A stretch of 64,000 nucleotides of DNA from Flavobacteriales bacterium (GTDB lineage: Bacteria > Bacteroidota > Bacteroidia > Flavobacteriales_F > PHOS-HE28), in the NCBI GenBank assembly GCA_013360395.1, contig JABWBQ010000042.1, forward strand, positions 1 to 64,000. The letters are read 5' to 3'. Below the pieces are notes generated by a model. The model saw only the letters and a list, made by a program, of their open reading frames with translations. It searched no databases and was not told where the DNA came from. The translations under genes and the position numbers were made by a program. Below are positions 27,060-35,105 of this stretch, in pieces (position 1 is the first letter of the stretch; every line of letters begins with the position of its first letter).

Positions 27060-27590
27060 TCATTCCACCACCCGGTGGGCCAGTTGTTTGAGGGTGAGCG
27101 CCACTTCCAATTTGTGCTTGCGGGCGTTGGCCACGCTCAGTTCGTACTTCAGGGTGTTGGCCACCTTCACGAAGTTGGCCACCGCACCGTCCTCCAGCGC
27201 GTCGGCGTACTCGGTGACGATCAGGGTGGGCTTGCCGGCCAGGTTGCGGTAGATCTCCGGCATCAACGCCAGGTCCGAGCGACCCACGAAAAGGATGTGG
27301 CACCGGGCCACGTCGGTCGATCGGGGCAGCTTCCGCACCTCGATCGGCTGCTTGCCGATGGCCTTGGTACTGTACTTCTTGATCAGTTCCTGGTACAGGT
27401 TGGACCCCCCGATCACCCCGATCACGAAGGTGCCGGAGCTCATCGCCGGGTCCTTCCACTCCACCAGCTTGGCGATGTTGTAGATGTAGCTGGCCTGCAC
27501 GATGGCCGAGGTGTCCTTCTCGGTGTCCACCTGGGGCGGGGCTGCCGCCAGGGCCGGCCATGCCAGGGCGAGCGCCAGCACCCGCCACAT
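27060..27590 (-). CDS. YfiR family periplasmic protein
   Basis: A 176-residue protein of the YfiR (DUF4154) type: KDTSAIVQASYIYNIAKLVEWKDPAM, FVIGVIGGSNLYQELIKKYS, IEVRKLP and CHILFVGRSDLALMPEIYRNLAGKPTLIVTEYADALEDGAVANFV. The signal peptide is WRVLALALAWPALAAA. In Pseudomonas, YfiR holds the cyclase YfiN inactive in the periplasm. Here the downstream partner has a phosphatase output instead of GGDEF. ATG 27590 gives a normal signal peptide; ATG 27644 would add 18 residues. Confidence 0.83.
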   Translation of the reverse strand: MWRVLALALAWPALAAAPPQVDTEKDTSAIVQASYIYNIAKLVEWKDPAMSSGTFVIGVIGGSNLYQELIKKYSTKAIGKQPIEVRKLPRSTDVARCHILFVGRSDLALMPEIYRNLAGKPTLIVTEYADALEDGAVANFVKVANTLKYELSVANARKHKLEVALTLKQLAHRVVE

Positions 27591-27613
27591 CCGTGCAGGC
27601 GGCTTGTGCGGGC

Positions 27614-27621
27614 TACTTTTG
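27614..27621 (+). promoter_or_regulatory. -7 promoter box before the M28 peptidase
   Basis: TACTTTTG, 15 nt before ATG 27637, matching TAnnTTTG. The divergent YfiR operon starts within about 40 bp on the other strand. Confidence 0.45.
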
Positions 27622-27636
27622 CCCGCCCGGTCCACA

Positions 27637-29196
27637 ATGGCCATGGTCTTCCCCAACAGCGGGCAAAGTAGATGCCGATCCCTGGCGGCGGCGGCGCTGA
27701 TCCTGGGCATCTGTTCACACCCGGGTGTTCACGGTCAGCTCGACATGCTGAAGCGTTTCGAGGTCGAGGCCCGGGAGAACGCCAGGGGCTTCGAGTGGCT
27801 CACTTGGAGCAGTGCGCACATCGGTCACCGGCTCACGGGCAGCCCGCAGGGGGTTCGCGCCGAAGAGGTGGCCGACAGTCTGCTCCGCCTGTGCGGTACG
27901 CCCCGGCTGTCCTATCACCCCTTCGCCGCCACCGCTTGGTCGCGCGGCAGCGTGATGCTGCGCCTCAGTGATGGCGAAGGCACGGAGCACCTGGCGGCCG
28001 TGGCCCTGGCCCAGACCCCGGACAGTGCCGCGGTGGAGGGCGAGCTCCTGGACCTGGGCAACGGACTGGCCGAGCAGTTCACCCGCCTCCAGGAGCGTGT
28101 GGCCGGTCGGGTGGTGCTGATGAACATCGGGCTGGTGGACGCCCCGGAGGGCACGGGCAACCTGCACCGCAGCGAGAAGGCCGCGCTGGCGATCCGCCAC
28201 GGGGCCATCGGCATCGTGTTCGTGAACAACGTGGAGGGCGGGGTGCTGCTCACCGGCACGGCCTCGATCGATGGGGCGCCCATCCCGGTGCCGGCGGCAT
28301 GCATCGCCTCGGAGGATGGCCTGCGCATCCGCGAGCGCCTGCGCTCCGGCGCCCCGCTGCGCATGGCCCTGCGCATGACCAACCGCACGGGCAGCGTGCA
28401 GGCCCGCAACGTGGTGGCCGAGGTCCCCGGCACCGACCTGGCGCACGAGATGGTGCTGGTGGGCGGGCACCTGGACAGCTGGGACCTGGCCACGGGCGCC
28501 ACCGACAACGGCCTGGGCGCGTTCTCCATCGTGGACATGGCCCGCGCCGTGGTGGCCAGCGGACATCGCCCGCGGCGCACCCTGCGCTTCGTGCTTTTCA
28601 TGGGCGAGGAGCAGGGCCTGCTGGGTTCCGAGGCCATGGTTTCCGATCTGCGGTCCACCGGCGAGCTGGCCCGGGTGCGGTGCATGATCAACCTGGACAT
28701 GACCGGCGACCCGTTCGGCTTCGGCGTGGTCGGGCCCGCGGGGTGGGCCACCACGGTGGATTCCATGATGCGGCCGATCCAGGCGGTGGACACAGCCTTC
28801 CGGGGAACGCTTCGCGAGGGGGCCTGGCTGCACAGCGATCACCAACCCTTCCTGCTGGCGGGCGTACCGGTGATCAACCCGCTATGCGACCTGGGCGGGC
28901 ACGTGTACGGCTGTTACCACAGCAGCTGCGACGACGTGCACCTGGTGGACCCCATGGACATGGTGAACAACGTGCGCTTCGTGGGGATGCTGCTGCTGCA
29001 ACTGGCCGACGCGCCCACCCTGCCGCGTGCTTTCACCGAACAGGAGCTCGGTGCACGCCTTCGCCGCGAGGGATTGGAAGAGAAGCTCCGGATGGCCGGG
29101 CTGTGGCGCGGCCCGGGGCCACCAAGCCCTCCAGGTCGCGGTCGAAGAGGTAAAGTCCGCCCTTGTCGTTGCCGATCAGGTTCAGCTTGTCGATGA
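27637..29196 (+). CDS. Secreted M28 family metallopeptidase with PA domain
   Basis: A 519-residue zinc aminopeptidase-type enzyme. After a signal region (RSLAAAALILGICSHPGVHGQ) there is the substrate-domain start FEWLTWSSAHIGHRLTGSPQG, a PA-like insert (VAGRVVLMNIG...) and the M28 core. The core has VGGHLDSWDLATGATDNGLGA, FMGEEQGLLGSEAM, INLDMTGDPFGF and SDHQPFLLAGVPV with zinc ligands His, Asp, Glu, Asp and a distal His. The last about 30 residues (after LRMAGLWRG) are Pro/Arg/Cys-rich and unlike the family; they overlap the ferritin gene on the other strand by 164 nt. A second M28 gene lies at 40559. Confidence 0.88.
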   Translation: MAMVFPNSGQSRCRSLAAAALILGICSHPGVHGQLDMLKRFEVEARENARGFEWLTWSSAHIGHRLTGSPQGVRAEEVADSLLRLCGTPRLSYHPFAATAWSRGSVMLRLSDGEGTEHLAAVALAQTPDSAAVEGELLDLGNGLAEQFTRLQERVAGRVVLMNIGLVDAPEGTGNLHRSEKAALAIRHGAIGIVFVNNVEGGVLLTGTASIDGAPIPVPAACIASEDGLRIRERLRSGAPLRMALRMTNRTGSVQARNVVAEVPGTDLAHEMVLVGGHLDSWDLATGATDNGLGAFSIVDMARAVVASGHRPRRTLRFVLFMGEEQGLLGSEAMVSDLRSTGELARVRCMINLDMTGDPFGFGVVGPAGWATTVDSMMRPIQAVDTAFRGTLREGAWLHSDHQPFLLAGVPVINPLCDLGGHVYGCYHSSCDDVHLVDPMDMVNNVRFVGMLLLQLADAPTLPRAFTEQELGARLRREGLEEKLRMAGLWRGPGPPSPPGRGRRGKVRPCRCRSGSACR

Positions 29197-29605
29197 GCGT
29201 GCGCGCCAGGGCCTCCTCCTCGATCTGCTCGCTGACGTACCACTGCATGAAGTTGTGCGTGGTGTAATCCTTCTCCTTCAGGCAGGTGTCCACCACTTGG
29301 TTGATGGTGGCCGTGACGTGGGTCTCATGCTCCAGCAGGCTGCTGAAGATGTCGGTGATGCTCTTGAAGTCCGTGGAGGGGCGCTTGAGGGCCGGGACCA
29401 CGGCGCGGCCCCCGCGCTCGTTCACGAACCGGATCAGCTTGAGCATGTGCATGCGCTCCTCGTCGCTGTGGCGGTACAGGAAGGCCGCCGTGCCGCTCAG
29501 TCCCTGGTTCTCGGCCCAGCTGGCCATGGCCAGGTACGCCTGGCTGCTGTCGGCCTCGATGGCGATCTGCCCGTTGAGGGCGGTCTCGATCTTCTTGGAA
29601 AGCAT
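29033..29605 (-). CDS. Ferritin (bacterial non-heme type)
   Basis: A 190-residue iron-storage protein forming 24-mer cages with ferroxidase activity. The site residues are visible: Glu17 and Tyr24 in IEADSSQAYLAM, Glu50 and His53 in SDEERMHM, Glu94 in LLEHETH and Gln127 in YVSEQIEEE. The conserved fold ends near residue 160 (LYLFDRDLEG); the remaining about 30 residues run antisense into the M28 gene and look non-native. A TACCTTTG box sits 4 nt before the ATG, at the boundary of a repeat element. Confidence 0.93.
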   Translation of the reverse strand: MLSKKIETALNGQIAIEADSSQAYLAMASWAENQGLSGTAAFLYRHSDEERMHMLKLIRFVNERGGRAVVPALKRPSTDFKSITDIFSSLLEHETHVTATINQVVDTCLKEKDYTTHNFMQWYVSEQIEEEALARTLIDKLNLIGNDKGGLYLFDRDLEGLVAPGRATARPSGASLPIPRGEGVHRAPVR

Positions 29606-29609
29606 GGTG

Positions 29610-29617
29610 CAAAGGTA
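29610..29617 (-). promoter_or_regulatory. -7 promoter box of ferritin, formed at a repeat boundary
   Basis: TACCTTTG on the minus strand, 4 nt before ATG 29605. Its first TA is also the terminal TA of the repeat element beginning at 29616, so everything upstream of the box is repeat sequence. Confidence 0.5.
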
Positions 29618-29777
29618 GAGGCTATCTCAAAACACCCTTGGGGCCGCGCTCAGGGTCTTTCGCGCCCATGCTTCGTTGTGCAAAACCCTACAGCGCTTCC
29701 GGCCATGCTCGTTTCTCACGCCCCGCCTGGACGCGAAATACCGCTCGCTCGCTTCCAGAAGCATTATTGAGATAGCC
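29616..29777. repeat. MITE-like element with TAGAGGC ends, copy 1
   Basis: About 162 bp. The ends are a perfect 11-bp inverted repeat, GGCTATCTCAA at 29620-29630 and TTGAGATAGCC at 29767-29777. Its body is about 85% alike to 42126-42291 by eye, including an identical run around GACGCGAAATACCGCTCGCT. There is no coding frame. It fills almost all of the gap between ferritin and pth. Confidence 0.85.
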
Positions 29778-29798
29778 GCCAGGTCGCCTTCCGGACGG

Positions 29799-30362
29799 TC
29801 AGCGGTTATTGAAATGGTTCATGGCCTGGGCGACGCCCAGCAGGCCGACCTGCACCACGGCCTTGGCGGCCACCTCCACCCGGTCGGGAAGCACCGCGGC
29901 CTCCTCCGCGCTCCAGCGACCCAGGACGAACTCGCTCTGCCGCCCCCTGGGGAAGGCATTGCCGATGCCGAAACGCAGGCGGGGAAAAGCCTCCGTGCCC
30001 AGCACTTCGATGATGTGGGCGAGCCCGTTGTGCCCGCCGGCGCCACCGCCCGAGCGCAGGCGCACCTTGCCGTACGGCAGGGCCAGGTCATCGCTCACCA
30101 CCAGCACGCGCTCCAGGGGCACATCCTCCTGGTCCATCCAGTAGCGCACGGCCTTGCCGCTCAGGTTCATGAACGTCTGCGGCTTCAGCAGGATGAAGGT
30201 GCGTCCCTTGTGTCTGAACTCGGTGTGGTCCGCATAACGCGCGGGGACGAAGCGCACCTCGAACGTGCGGGCCAGGTGGTCCAGCACTTCGAACCCGACG
30301 TTATGCCTGGTGCCGGCGTACTCCGGGCCGGGGTTGCCAAGGCCGACGATCAGGTGCTTCAT
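29799..30362 (-). CDS. pth: Peptidyl-tRNA hydrolase
   Basis: A 187-residue esterase that recycles peptidyl-tRNA. The start KHLIVGLGNPGPEYAGTRHNVGFEVLD contains Asn10 and catalytic His20. LLKPQTFMNLSGKAV, VVSDDLALPYGKVRLRSGGGAGGHNGL and FGIGNAFPRGRQSEFVLG complete the active site. It is downstream of rplY in the common prs-rplY-pth order. Confidence 0.96.
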   Translation of the reverse strand: MKHLIVGLGNPGPEYAGTRHNVGFEVLDHLARTFEVRFVPARYADHTEFRHKGRTFILLKPQTFMNLSGKAVRYWMDQEDVPLERVLVVSDDLALPYGKVRLRSGGGAGGHNGLAHIIEVLGTEAFPRLRFGIGNAFPRGRQSEFVLGRWSAEEAAVLPDRVEVAAKAVVQVGLLGVAQAMNHFNNR

Positions 30363-30378
30363 GGGCTGTAATGCACGC

Positions 30379-30400
30379 GGACCCCGTTGTGGCGGGGTCC
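30379..30400 (-). terminator. Hairpin between rplY and pth
   Basis: GGACCCCG (30379-30386) and CGGGGTCC (30393-30400) form a perfect 8-bp stem with a 6-nt loop. No clear T run follows on the minus strand, so it may attenuate rather than end transcription into pth. Confidence 0.4.
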
Positions 30401-30434
30401 GGGCGGAGGATGTGCGGCCATGGCGGCCGGTTCA

Positions 30435-31094
30435 CTATTTCTTGGCGGCGGGCTTGGCCTCGGGCTTCTTGGCGTCCCCGGCGGCAGGTGCAGCAGCGGG
30501 AGCGGCACCAGCGGCAGGTGCAGCGGCGGCGGCGGGAGCGGCCTCAGCCTCCTTCTTGGGCATGCTCACCTTCAGCACCACTTCCTCGGGCTTGTTCAGC
30601 AGCTCCAGGCCGGAGAACTTCAGGTCGCGCACCCGCACGTTCTGGCCCAGTTCCACATGCTCCACGTCGTATTCCAGATGCTCGGGGAGCTGACCGGGCA
30701 GGCCCTTCACTTCCAGCTTGCGGAGGGTCTGGTTCAGTTTACCGCCCTTGCGCACACCGGCGGGCTGCCCCTTGAGGCGCAGGCTCAGCGACACACGTGC
30801 GGGCTTGTCCTCGGCCAGTTCGATGAAGTCGGCGTGGAGGATCTTGTCGGACACCGGGTGGAACTGGGTCTCCTGGAGCTTGGCCATCACCTTGCGGCCC
30901 CCCAGGTCGAGCTCGATCCGGTAGGCTTCGGGGGTGTGGACCACTTTGCCCAGTGCCGCCTCGTCGGTGGCGAAGTGGGTGACACTGCCGCCGCCGTACA
31001 GTACGCAGGGCACCTGCTTCGCGCGGCGCAGCTGGTCGGCGTTCCTGGTGCCGGTGGCGTTGCGCACGGCGCCGGTGAGTTCTACCTTCTTCAT
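30435..31094 (-). CDS. rplY: 50S ribosomal protein L25/general stress protein Ctc
   Basis: A 219-residue long-form bL25 that binds 5S rRNA. The N-terminal 5S-binding domain spans 1-95 (VELTGAVRNATGTRNADQLR, LYGGGSVTHFATDE, QETQFHPVSDKILHADFIEL). The C-terminal TL5-type domain runs to about 185 (GGKLNQTLRKLEVKGLP...). An Ala/Pro/Lys-rich tail of about 35 residues follows. It is 12 nt downstream of prs. Confidence 0.95.
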   Translation of the reverse strand: MKKVELTGAVRNATGTRNADQLRRAKQVPCVLYGGGSVTHFATDEAALGKVVHTPEAYRIELDLGGRKVMAKLQETQFHPVSDKILHADFIELAEDKPARVSLSLRLKGQPAGVRKGGKLNQTLRKLEVKGLPGQLPEHLEYDVEHVELGQNVRVRDLKFSGLELLNKPEEVVLKVSMPKKEAEAAPAAAAAPAAGAAPAAAPAAGDAKKPEAKPAAKK

Positions 31095-31106
31095 GGGTCG
31101 GGGGTG

Positions 31107-32054
31107 TTAGGCGATGATGAAATGGCTGCTGATGCTCTCGTGGCTGCGCACGCGCTGGATGACGTTGGCGAACAGGCCGGCCACGGTGAGCTGCTTGATC
31201 TTGCTGGTGCGGGCCAGTTTCTCGGGCCCGATGGGGATGGTGTCCGTGACGATGAGCTCCGCCAGGCTGGAGCGCTCCACGCGGTCGCAGGCATCGCCGC
31301 TGAGCACGGCGTGGGTGCACACGGCCCGCACGCTCTTGGCGCCCAGTTCGGTCATCATGCCGGCGGCCTTGGTCAACGTGCCGGCCGTGTCCACCATGTC
31401 GTCGATCAGCACCACGTCCTTGTCCTTGACGTCGCCGATCACGGTCATCTTCTCGATCTGGTTGGCCACCTTGCGCTGCTTGTAGCAGATGGCCATGTCA
31501 CAGCCCAGGTGCTTGCTGTACGCGTTGGCCCGTTTGGTGCCCCCGGTGTCGGGCGCGGCCATCACCAGGTCCTTCAGGCCGAGGTCCTTGATGTGGGGCA
31601 GGAAGATGCTGCTGGCGAACAGGTGGTCCACCGGCACCTCGAAGAAGCCCTGGATCTGGTCGGCGTGCAGGTCCATGGTCATCACCCGGTCCACGCCGGC
31701 GGCCGTGAGCATGTTGGCCACCAGCTTGGCGCCGATGCTCACACGCGGCTTGTCCTTGCGGTCCTGGCGGGCGAAGCCGAAGTAGGGCATCACGGCCACG
31801 ATGCGCTTGGCGCTGGCGCGTTTGGCGGCATCCACCATCATCAGCAGCTCGAACAGGTTGTCGCTGGGCGGGAAGGTGCTCTGCACGATGAAGACCAGCT
31901 GGCCGCGGACGGTCTCCTCGAAGCTGGGCTGGAACTCCCCGTCGCTGAACCGGCTGACGGTGACGTCCCCGAGCCGCTCGCCGGAACTCTGGGCGATCTT
32001 CTCGGCCAGGTACCGGGTGGCGGTTCCGCTGAAGATCTTGGCCGGCTCGATCAT
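31107..32054 (-). CDS. prs: Ribose-phosphate pyrophosphokinase
   Basis: A 315-residue enzyme making PRPP from ribose 5-phosphate and ATP. Landmarks are RFSDGEFQPSFEETVRGQLVFIVQST, MPYFGFARQDRKDKPR, MDLHADQIQGFFEVPVDHLFA, and the PRPP-binding loop VVLIDDMVDTAGTLTKAA. It heads the prs-rplY-pth cluster. A promoter with both -33 and -7 elements lies just upstream. Confidence 0.97.
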   Translation of the reverse strand: MIEPAKIFSGTATRYLAEKIAQSSGERLGDVTVSRFSDGEFQPSFEETVRGQLVFIVQSTFPPSDNLFELLMMVDAAKRASAKRIVAVMPYFGFARQDRKDKPRVSIGAKLVANMLTAAGVDRVMTMDLHADQIQGFFEVPVDHLFASSIFLPHIKDLGLKDLVMAAPDTGGTKRANAYSKHLGCDMAICYKQRKVANQIEKMTVIGDVKDKDVVLIDDMVDTAGTLTKAAGMMTELGAKSVRAVCTHAVLSGDACDRVERSSLAELIVTDTIPIGPEKLARTSKIKQLTVAGLFANVIQRVRSHESISSHFIIA

Positions 32055-32074
32055 GGCATCCCGCTAAGGGGGTG

Positions 32075-32104
32075 CAAAGGTAGAGATCTCCGGGAGGTTA
32101 TCAA
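32075..32104 (-). promoter_or_regulatory. Bacteroidota-type promoter of prs
   Basis: On the minus strand there is TTG at 32104-32102, a 19-nt spacer and TACCTTTG at 32082-32075, 20 nt before the prs ATG. It is one of the clearest -33/-7 pairs in the window. Confidence 0.62.
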
Positions 32105-32173
32105 CGATCGTTGGTGGAACCCTGCCGGCGTTGGCGGGGCTTTGTCCGACCTTCGTCGCCCACCCACCACCGG

Positions 32174-34354
32174 ATGCCCCGCCGAAGCACCTCCCCCGCC
32201 CCGGACGATCTGGCCGGCCGCGTACTGGCCGCCGTGCGACGGGCCGGTCATGCGGGCGTCACCAGCCAGCAACTGGCCCTTCAGCTGGGCTTTCGCGACA
32301 AGGACGTCCGCTACCGGCTGTACGACGCCCTGGAAGCCCTGTTGGACGAGGGCCGCATCCGCAGCGGTAAAAAGGGCCGCTACATCGCCCCGGGCGGTGC
32401 CGACACCCTGGAGGGCACCATCGATATCATCGGCAGCGGGGGCGGCTACGTACGACCCGATCCGGCCTCCCGCGCGGGCCAGGGCGACGTCTTCGTGCAT
32501 CCCCGCAACGTGGGCACGGCCCTGCACGGCGACACGGTGCGCGTGAAGCTCGTCGGGGGGCGGGGTGTGCGGCCCGAAGGCCGCGTGCTGGAGGTGCTGC
32601 GCCGCCGCCGCACCGAGTTCGTGGGCACCGTGCACCTGAAGCAGGGACGGTTGATGCTGGTGGCCGACGACCAGCGGGTGCAGCGGCCATTCCTGATCCC
32701 GGCCAACGAAGGCCGGGGCGCCCGCGAGGGCGACAAGGCCATCATCGCCCTGGGCGAGTGGAAGGACGCGCACGACCTGCCCCGCGGCCGCGTGGTGCGC
32801 GTGTTGGGCCGGGCCGGCGAGCACCACGTGGAGATGCACGCCATCCTGGCGGAGTTCGGCCTTCCGCTGGAGTTCCCCGAAAGCGTGCTGGCGGCGGCGG
32901 CCGACATCCCCGACGGGTGCACCCCCGAAGAGGTGGCCCTTCGCCGCGACATGCGCGGCATACCCACGCTCACCATCGACCCCGACGACGCCAAGGACCT
33001 GGACGACGCCCTGAGCGTGCGCCCGCTGCCGAACGGCCACTGGGAGGTGGGGGTGCACATCGCCGACGTGAGCCACTATGTGCGGCCAGGGTCGGTGGTC
33101 GACCTGGAGGGTGCCGCACGCGCCACCAGCGTGTACCTGGTGGACCGCGTGGTGCCCATGCTGCCCGAGCGGCTCAGCAACGACCTGTGCTCACTGAACC
33201 CCCACACCGACAAGCTGAGCTTCAGCGCCATCTTCGAACTGGACGACCGCGCGCAGGTGAAGGCCGAATGGTTCGGGCGCACGGTGATGCGGTCGCAACG
33301 GCGGTTCGCCTATGCCGAGGCCCAGGCCATCATCGACGGCAAAGGCGAGGGTCCCTGGCAGGACGAGGTGTTGCTGCTCCACCGGCTGGCGCAGGTGTTG
33401 CGCAGGGACCGTATCGCCAACGGCGCCTTGGAGATCGGCGGCAACGAGGTGAAGTTCAGGCTGGACGACAAGGGGCGGCCCCTGGAGGTGTACGAGAAGG
33501 TGATGGGCCCGGCCAACTGGCTGATCGAGGAGTTCATGCTGCTGGCCAACAAGCGGGTGGCCGCCTGGGTGGGCCGGCGGCGCAAGGGGGGTGTACCGCC
33601 CTTCGTGTACCGCGTGCACGACCTGCCGGACACCGAGAAGGTGGAGCAGTTGCGCGCCCTGGCACGCAGTTTCGGCCATGACCTCCAGCTCGGCAAGGGC
33701 GAGGAGCTGCCGCACGCCATCAACCGGTTGCTGCGCGCCGTGAAGGGCCGCGAGGAGGAGAACATCATCAAGCAGGTGGCCATCCGCAGCATGGCCAAGG
33801 CCATTTACAGCACCGACAACATCGGCCACTACGGCCTGGCCTTCGAGCACTACACGCACTTCACCAGCCCCATCCGCCGCTACCCCGACCTGCTGGTGCA
33901 CCGCGCCTTGGCGCACTACCTGGGCGGTGGCCGGCATCTGGACAAGGAGCAGCTGGAAGTGAGCTGCCGGCACAGCTCCAACATGGAAAAGCGGGCCGCC
34001 GACGCCGAGCGGGCCAGCATCCGCTACAAGCAGGCCGAATACCTGCTGGCGCGGGTGGGCGAGCGCTTCGAGGGCAGCATCAGCGGCCTCACCAACTGGG
34101 GGGTCTATGTGGAACTGAAGGCCAACCACTGCGAGGGCATGGTGCCCCTGCGCGAGCTGCCGGGCGATGCCTACCGTTTCGACCCCGAGCGCTACCAAGT
34201 GGTGGGCCTGCGCACCGGCAGGCGGTTCCGGCTTGGCGACGAGGTGGCCGTACGGATAAAGGCGGTGGACATGGACCGCCGCACCGTGGACCTGGTGCTG
34301 GACGAGGCCCGCACCGCACGCCCTGCCGGGCGTGGCCGCACTAAACGAGCTTGA
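32174..34354 (+). CDS. rnr: Ribonuclease R
   Basis: A 726-residue 3'-5' exoribonuclease. The N-terminal winged-helix region (AGRVLAAVRRAGHAGVTSQQLA) is followed by cold-shock domains from about 75. The RNB catalytic core starts at about 265 with LTIDPDDAKDLDDALSVR (the metal-binding Asp cluster), then VGVHIADVSHYVRPGS, LPERLSNDLCSLNP and HYTHFTSPIRRYPDLLVHRAL. The C-terminal S1 domain is GERFEGSISGLTNWGVYVEL near 630. ATG 32174 is used; its last 14 nt overlap the convergent response-regulator gene. Confidence 0.95.
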   Translation: MPRRSTSPAPDDLAGRVLAAVRRAGHAGVTSQQLALQLGFRDKDVRYRLYDALEALLDEGRIRSGKKGRYIAPGGADTLEGTIDIIGSGGGYVRPDPASRAGQGDVFVHPRNVGTALHGDTVRVKLVGGRGVRPEGRVLEVLRRRRTEFVGTVHLKQGRLMLVADDQRVQRPFLIPANEGRGAREGDKAIIALGEWKDAHDLPRGRVVRVLGRAGEHHVEMHAILAEFGLPLEFPESVLAAAADIPDGCTPEEVALRRDMRGIPTLTIDPDDAKDLDDALSVRPLPNGHWEVGVHIADVSHYVRPGSVVDLEGAARATSVYLVDRVVPMLPERLSNDLCSLNPHTDKLSFSAIFELDDRAQVKAEWFGRTVMRSQRRFAYAEAQAIIDGKGEGPWQDEVLLLHRLAQVLRRDRIANGALEIGGNEVKFRLDDKGRPLEVYEKVMGPANWLIEEFMLLANKRVAAWVGRRRKGGVPPFVYRVHDLPDTEKVEQLRALARSFGHDLQLGKGEELPHAINRLLRAVKGREEENIIKQVAIRSMAKAIYSTDNIGHYGLAFEHYTHFTSPIRRYPDLLVHRALAHYLGGGRHLDKEQLEVSCRHSSNMEKRAADAERASIRYKQAEYLLARVGERFEGSISGLTNWGVYVELKANHCEGMVPLRELPGDAYRFDPERYQVVGLRTGRRFRLGDEVAVRIKAVDMDRRTVDLVLDEARTARPAGRGRTKRA

Positions 34355-35096
34355 GCCGGCGGGACAGGTCGTCCTTGTAGCTGCCGCCGATGGGGATCAC
34401 CTTCTTGTCGTTCTCCAGGATCAGGTTGGGCTGCTCGATGGCCACGATCTTGTCGATGCGCACGATGAAGGAGCGGTGCACCCGCACGAACTCGCTCTCG
34501 GGCAGCTTGCTCTCGATGTCCTTCATGGTGCTGTGCACCGTGTACCTCGCGTTGAGCGTGTTGATCACCACGTAATCCTTCAGCGCCTCGATGAAATAGA
34601 TGTCGCTGATCCGCAGCTTCACCAGGCGGCTGTTGCTCTTCACGAAAAGCAGGTCGTTGGCGCTGCCCTGGTTCTCCACCAGGTTGAACAGCAGGTCGCG
34701 CTCCTTGAGCACCTCGGCCTCCTTCTTGTGCTTGTACAGGGCCATTTCGATCGACGTGTGGATGTCGATCTCCTTGAACGGCTTGATGATGTATCCGTAG
34801 GGTTGGGTGACCTTGGCCTTGTTGAGGGTGCTCTCGTCGGCGTAAGCCGTCAGGAAGATCACCGGGATGTTGGTCTCCTGCCGGATCTGCGTGGCGGCCT
34901 CGATCCCGTTCATCTCCCCCTTGAGCATGATGTCCATGAGGATGATGTCCGGCTGCGTCTCCACAGCGAGCTTCACGGCCTGTTCGCCCGTGGCCGCCGC
35001 ACCCACGACATGGTAGCCCAGCTTCTTGAGGCTGTGCTGGATGTCCTTGCTCACGATGCTCTCGTCCTCTACGACCAGGACATTGGTCTGGGCCAT
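34341..35096 (-). CDS. LytTR-type response regulator
   Basis: A 251-residue regulator. The receiver domain is at 1-120: acidic pocket Glu10-Asp11, phosphoacceptor Asp55 (IILMDIML), Thr83 (IFLTAYAD) and Lys105 (IIKPFKE). A linker helix (KHKKEAEVLKERDLLFN) leads to a LytTR DNA-binding domain at about 150-250 (LVKLRISDIYFIEALKDYVVI ... FVRVHRSFIVRIDKI ... IPIGGSYKDDL). It is 9 nt downstream of the multi-PAS histidine kinase, its likely partner. Amino-acid composition is richer in Ile, Lys and Asn than that of its neighbours. Confidence 0.94.
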   Translation of the reverse strand: MAQTNVLVVEDESIVSKDIQHSLKKLGYHVVGAAATGEQAVKLAVETQPDIILMDIMLKGEMNGIEAATQIRQETNIPVIFLTAYADESTLNKAKVTQPYGYIIKPFKEIDIHTSIEMALYKHKKEAEVLKERDLLFNLVENQGSANDLLFVKSNSRLVKLRISDIYFIEALKDYVVINTLNARYTVHSTMKDIESKLPESEFVRVHRSFIVRIDKIVAIEQPNLILENDKKVIPIGGSYKDDLSRRLKLV

Positions 35097-35105
35097 GTGC
35101 GCACG

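Noticed and set aside
32051-33076. Long minus-strand frame antisense to rnr (and others like it opposite ricT, pyk, fabF, prs and mnmG)
   Set aside because: Rich in His, Gln, Ala and Val without motifs, the usual shadow of GC-rich coding sequence.
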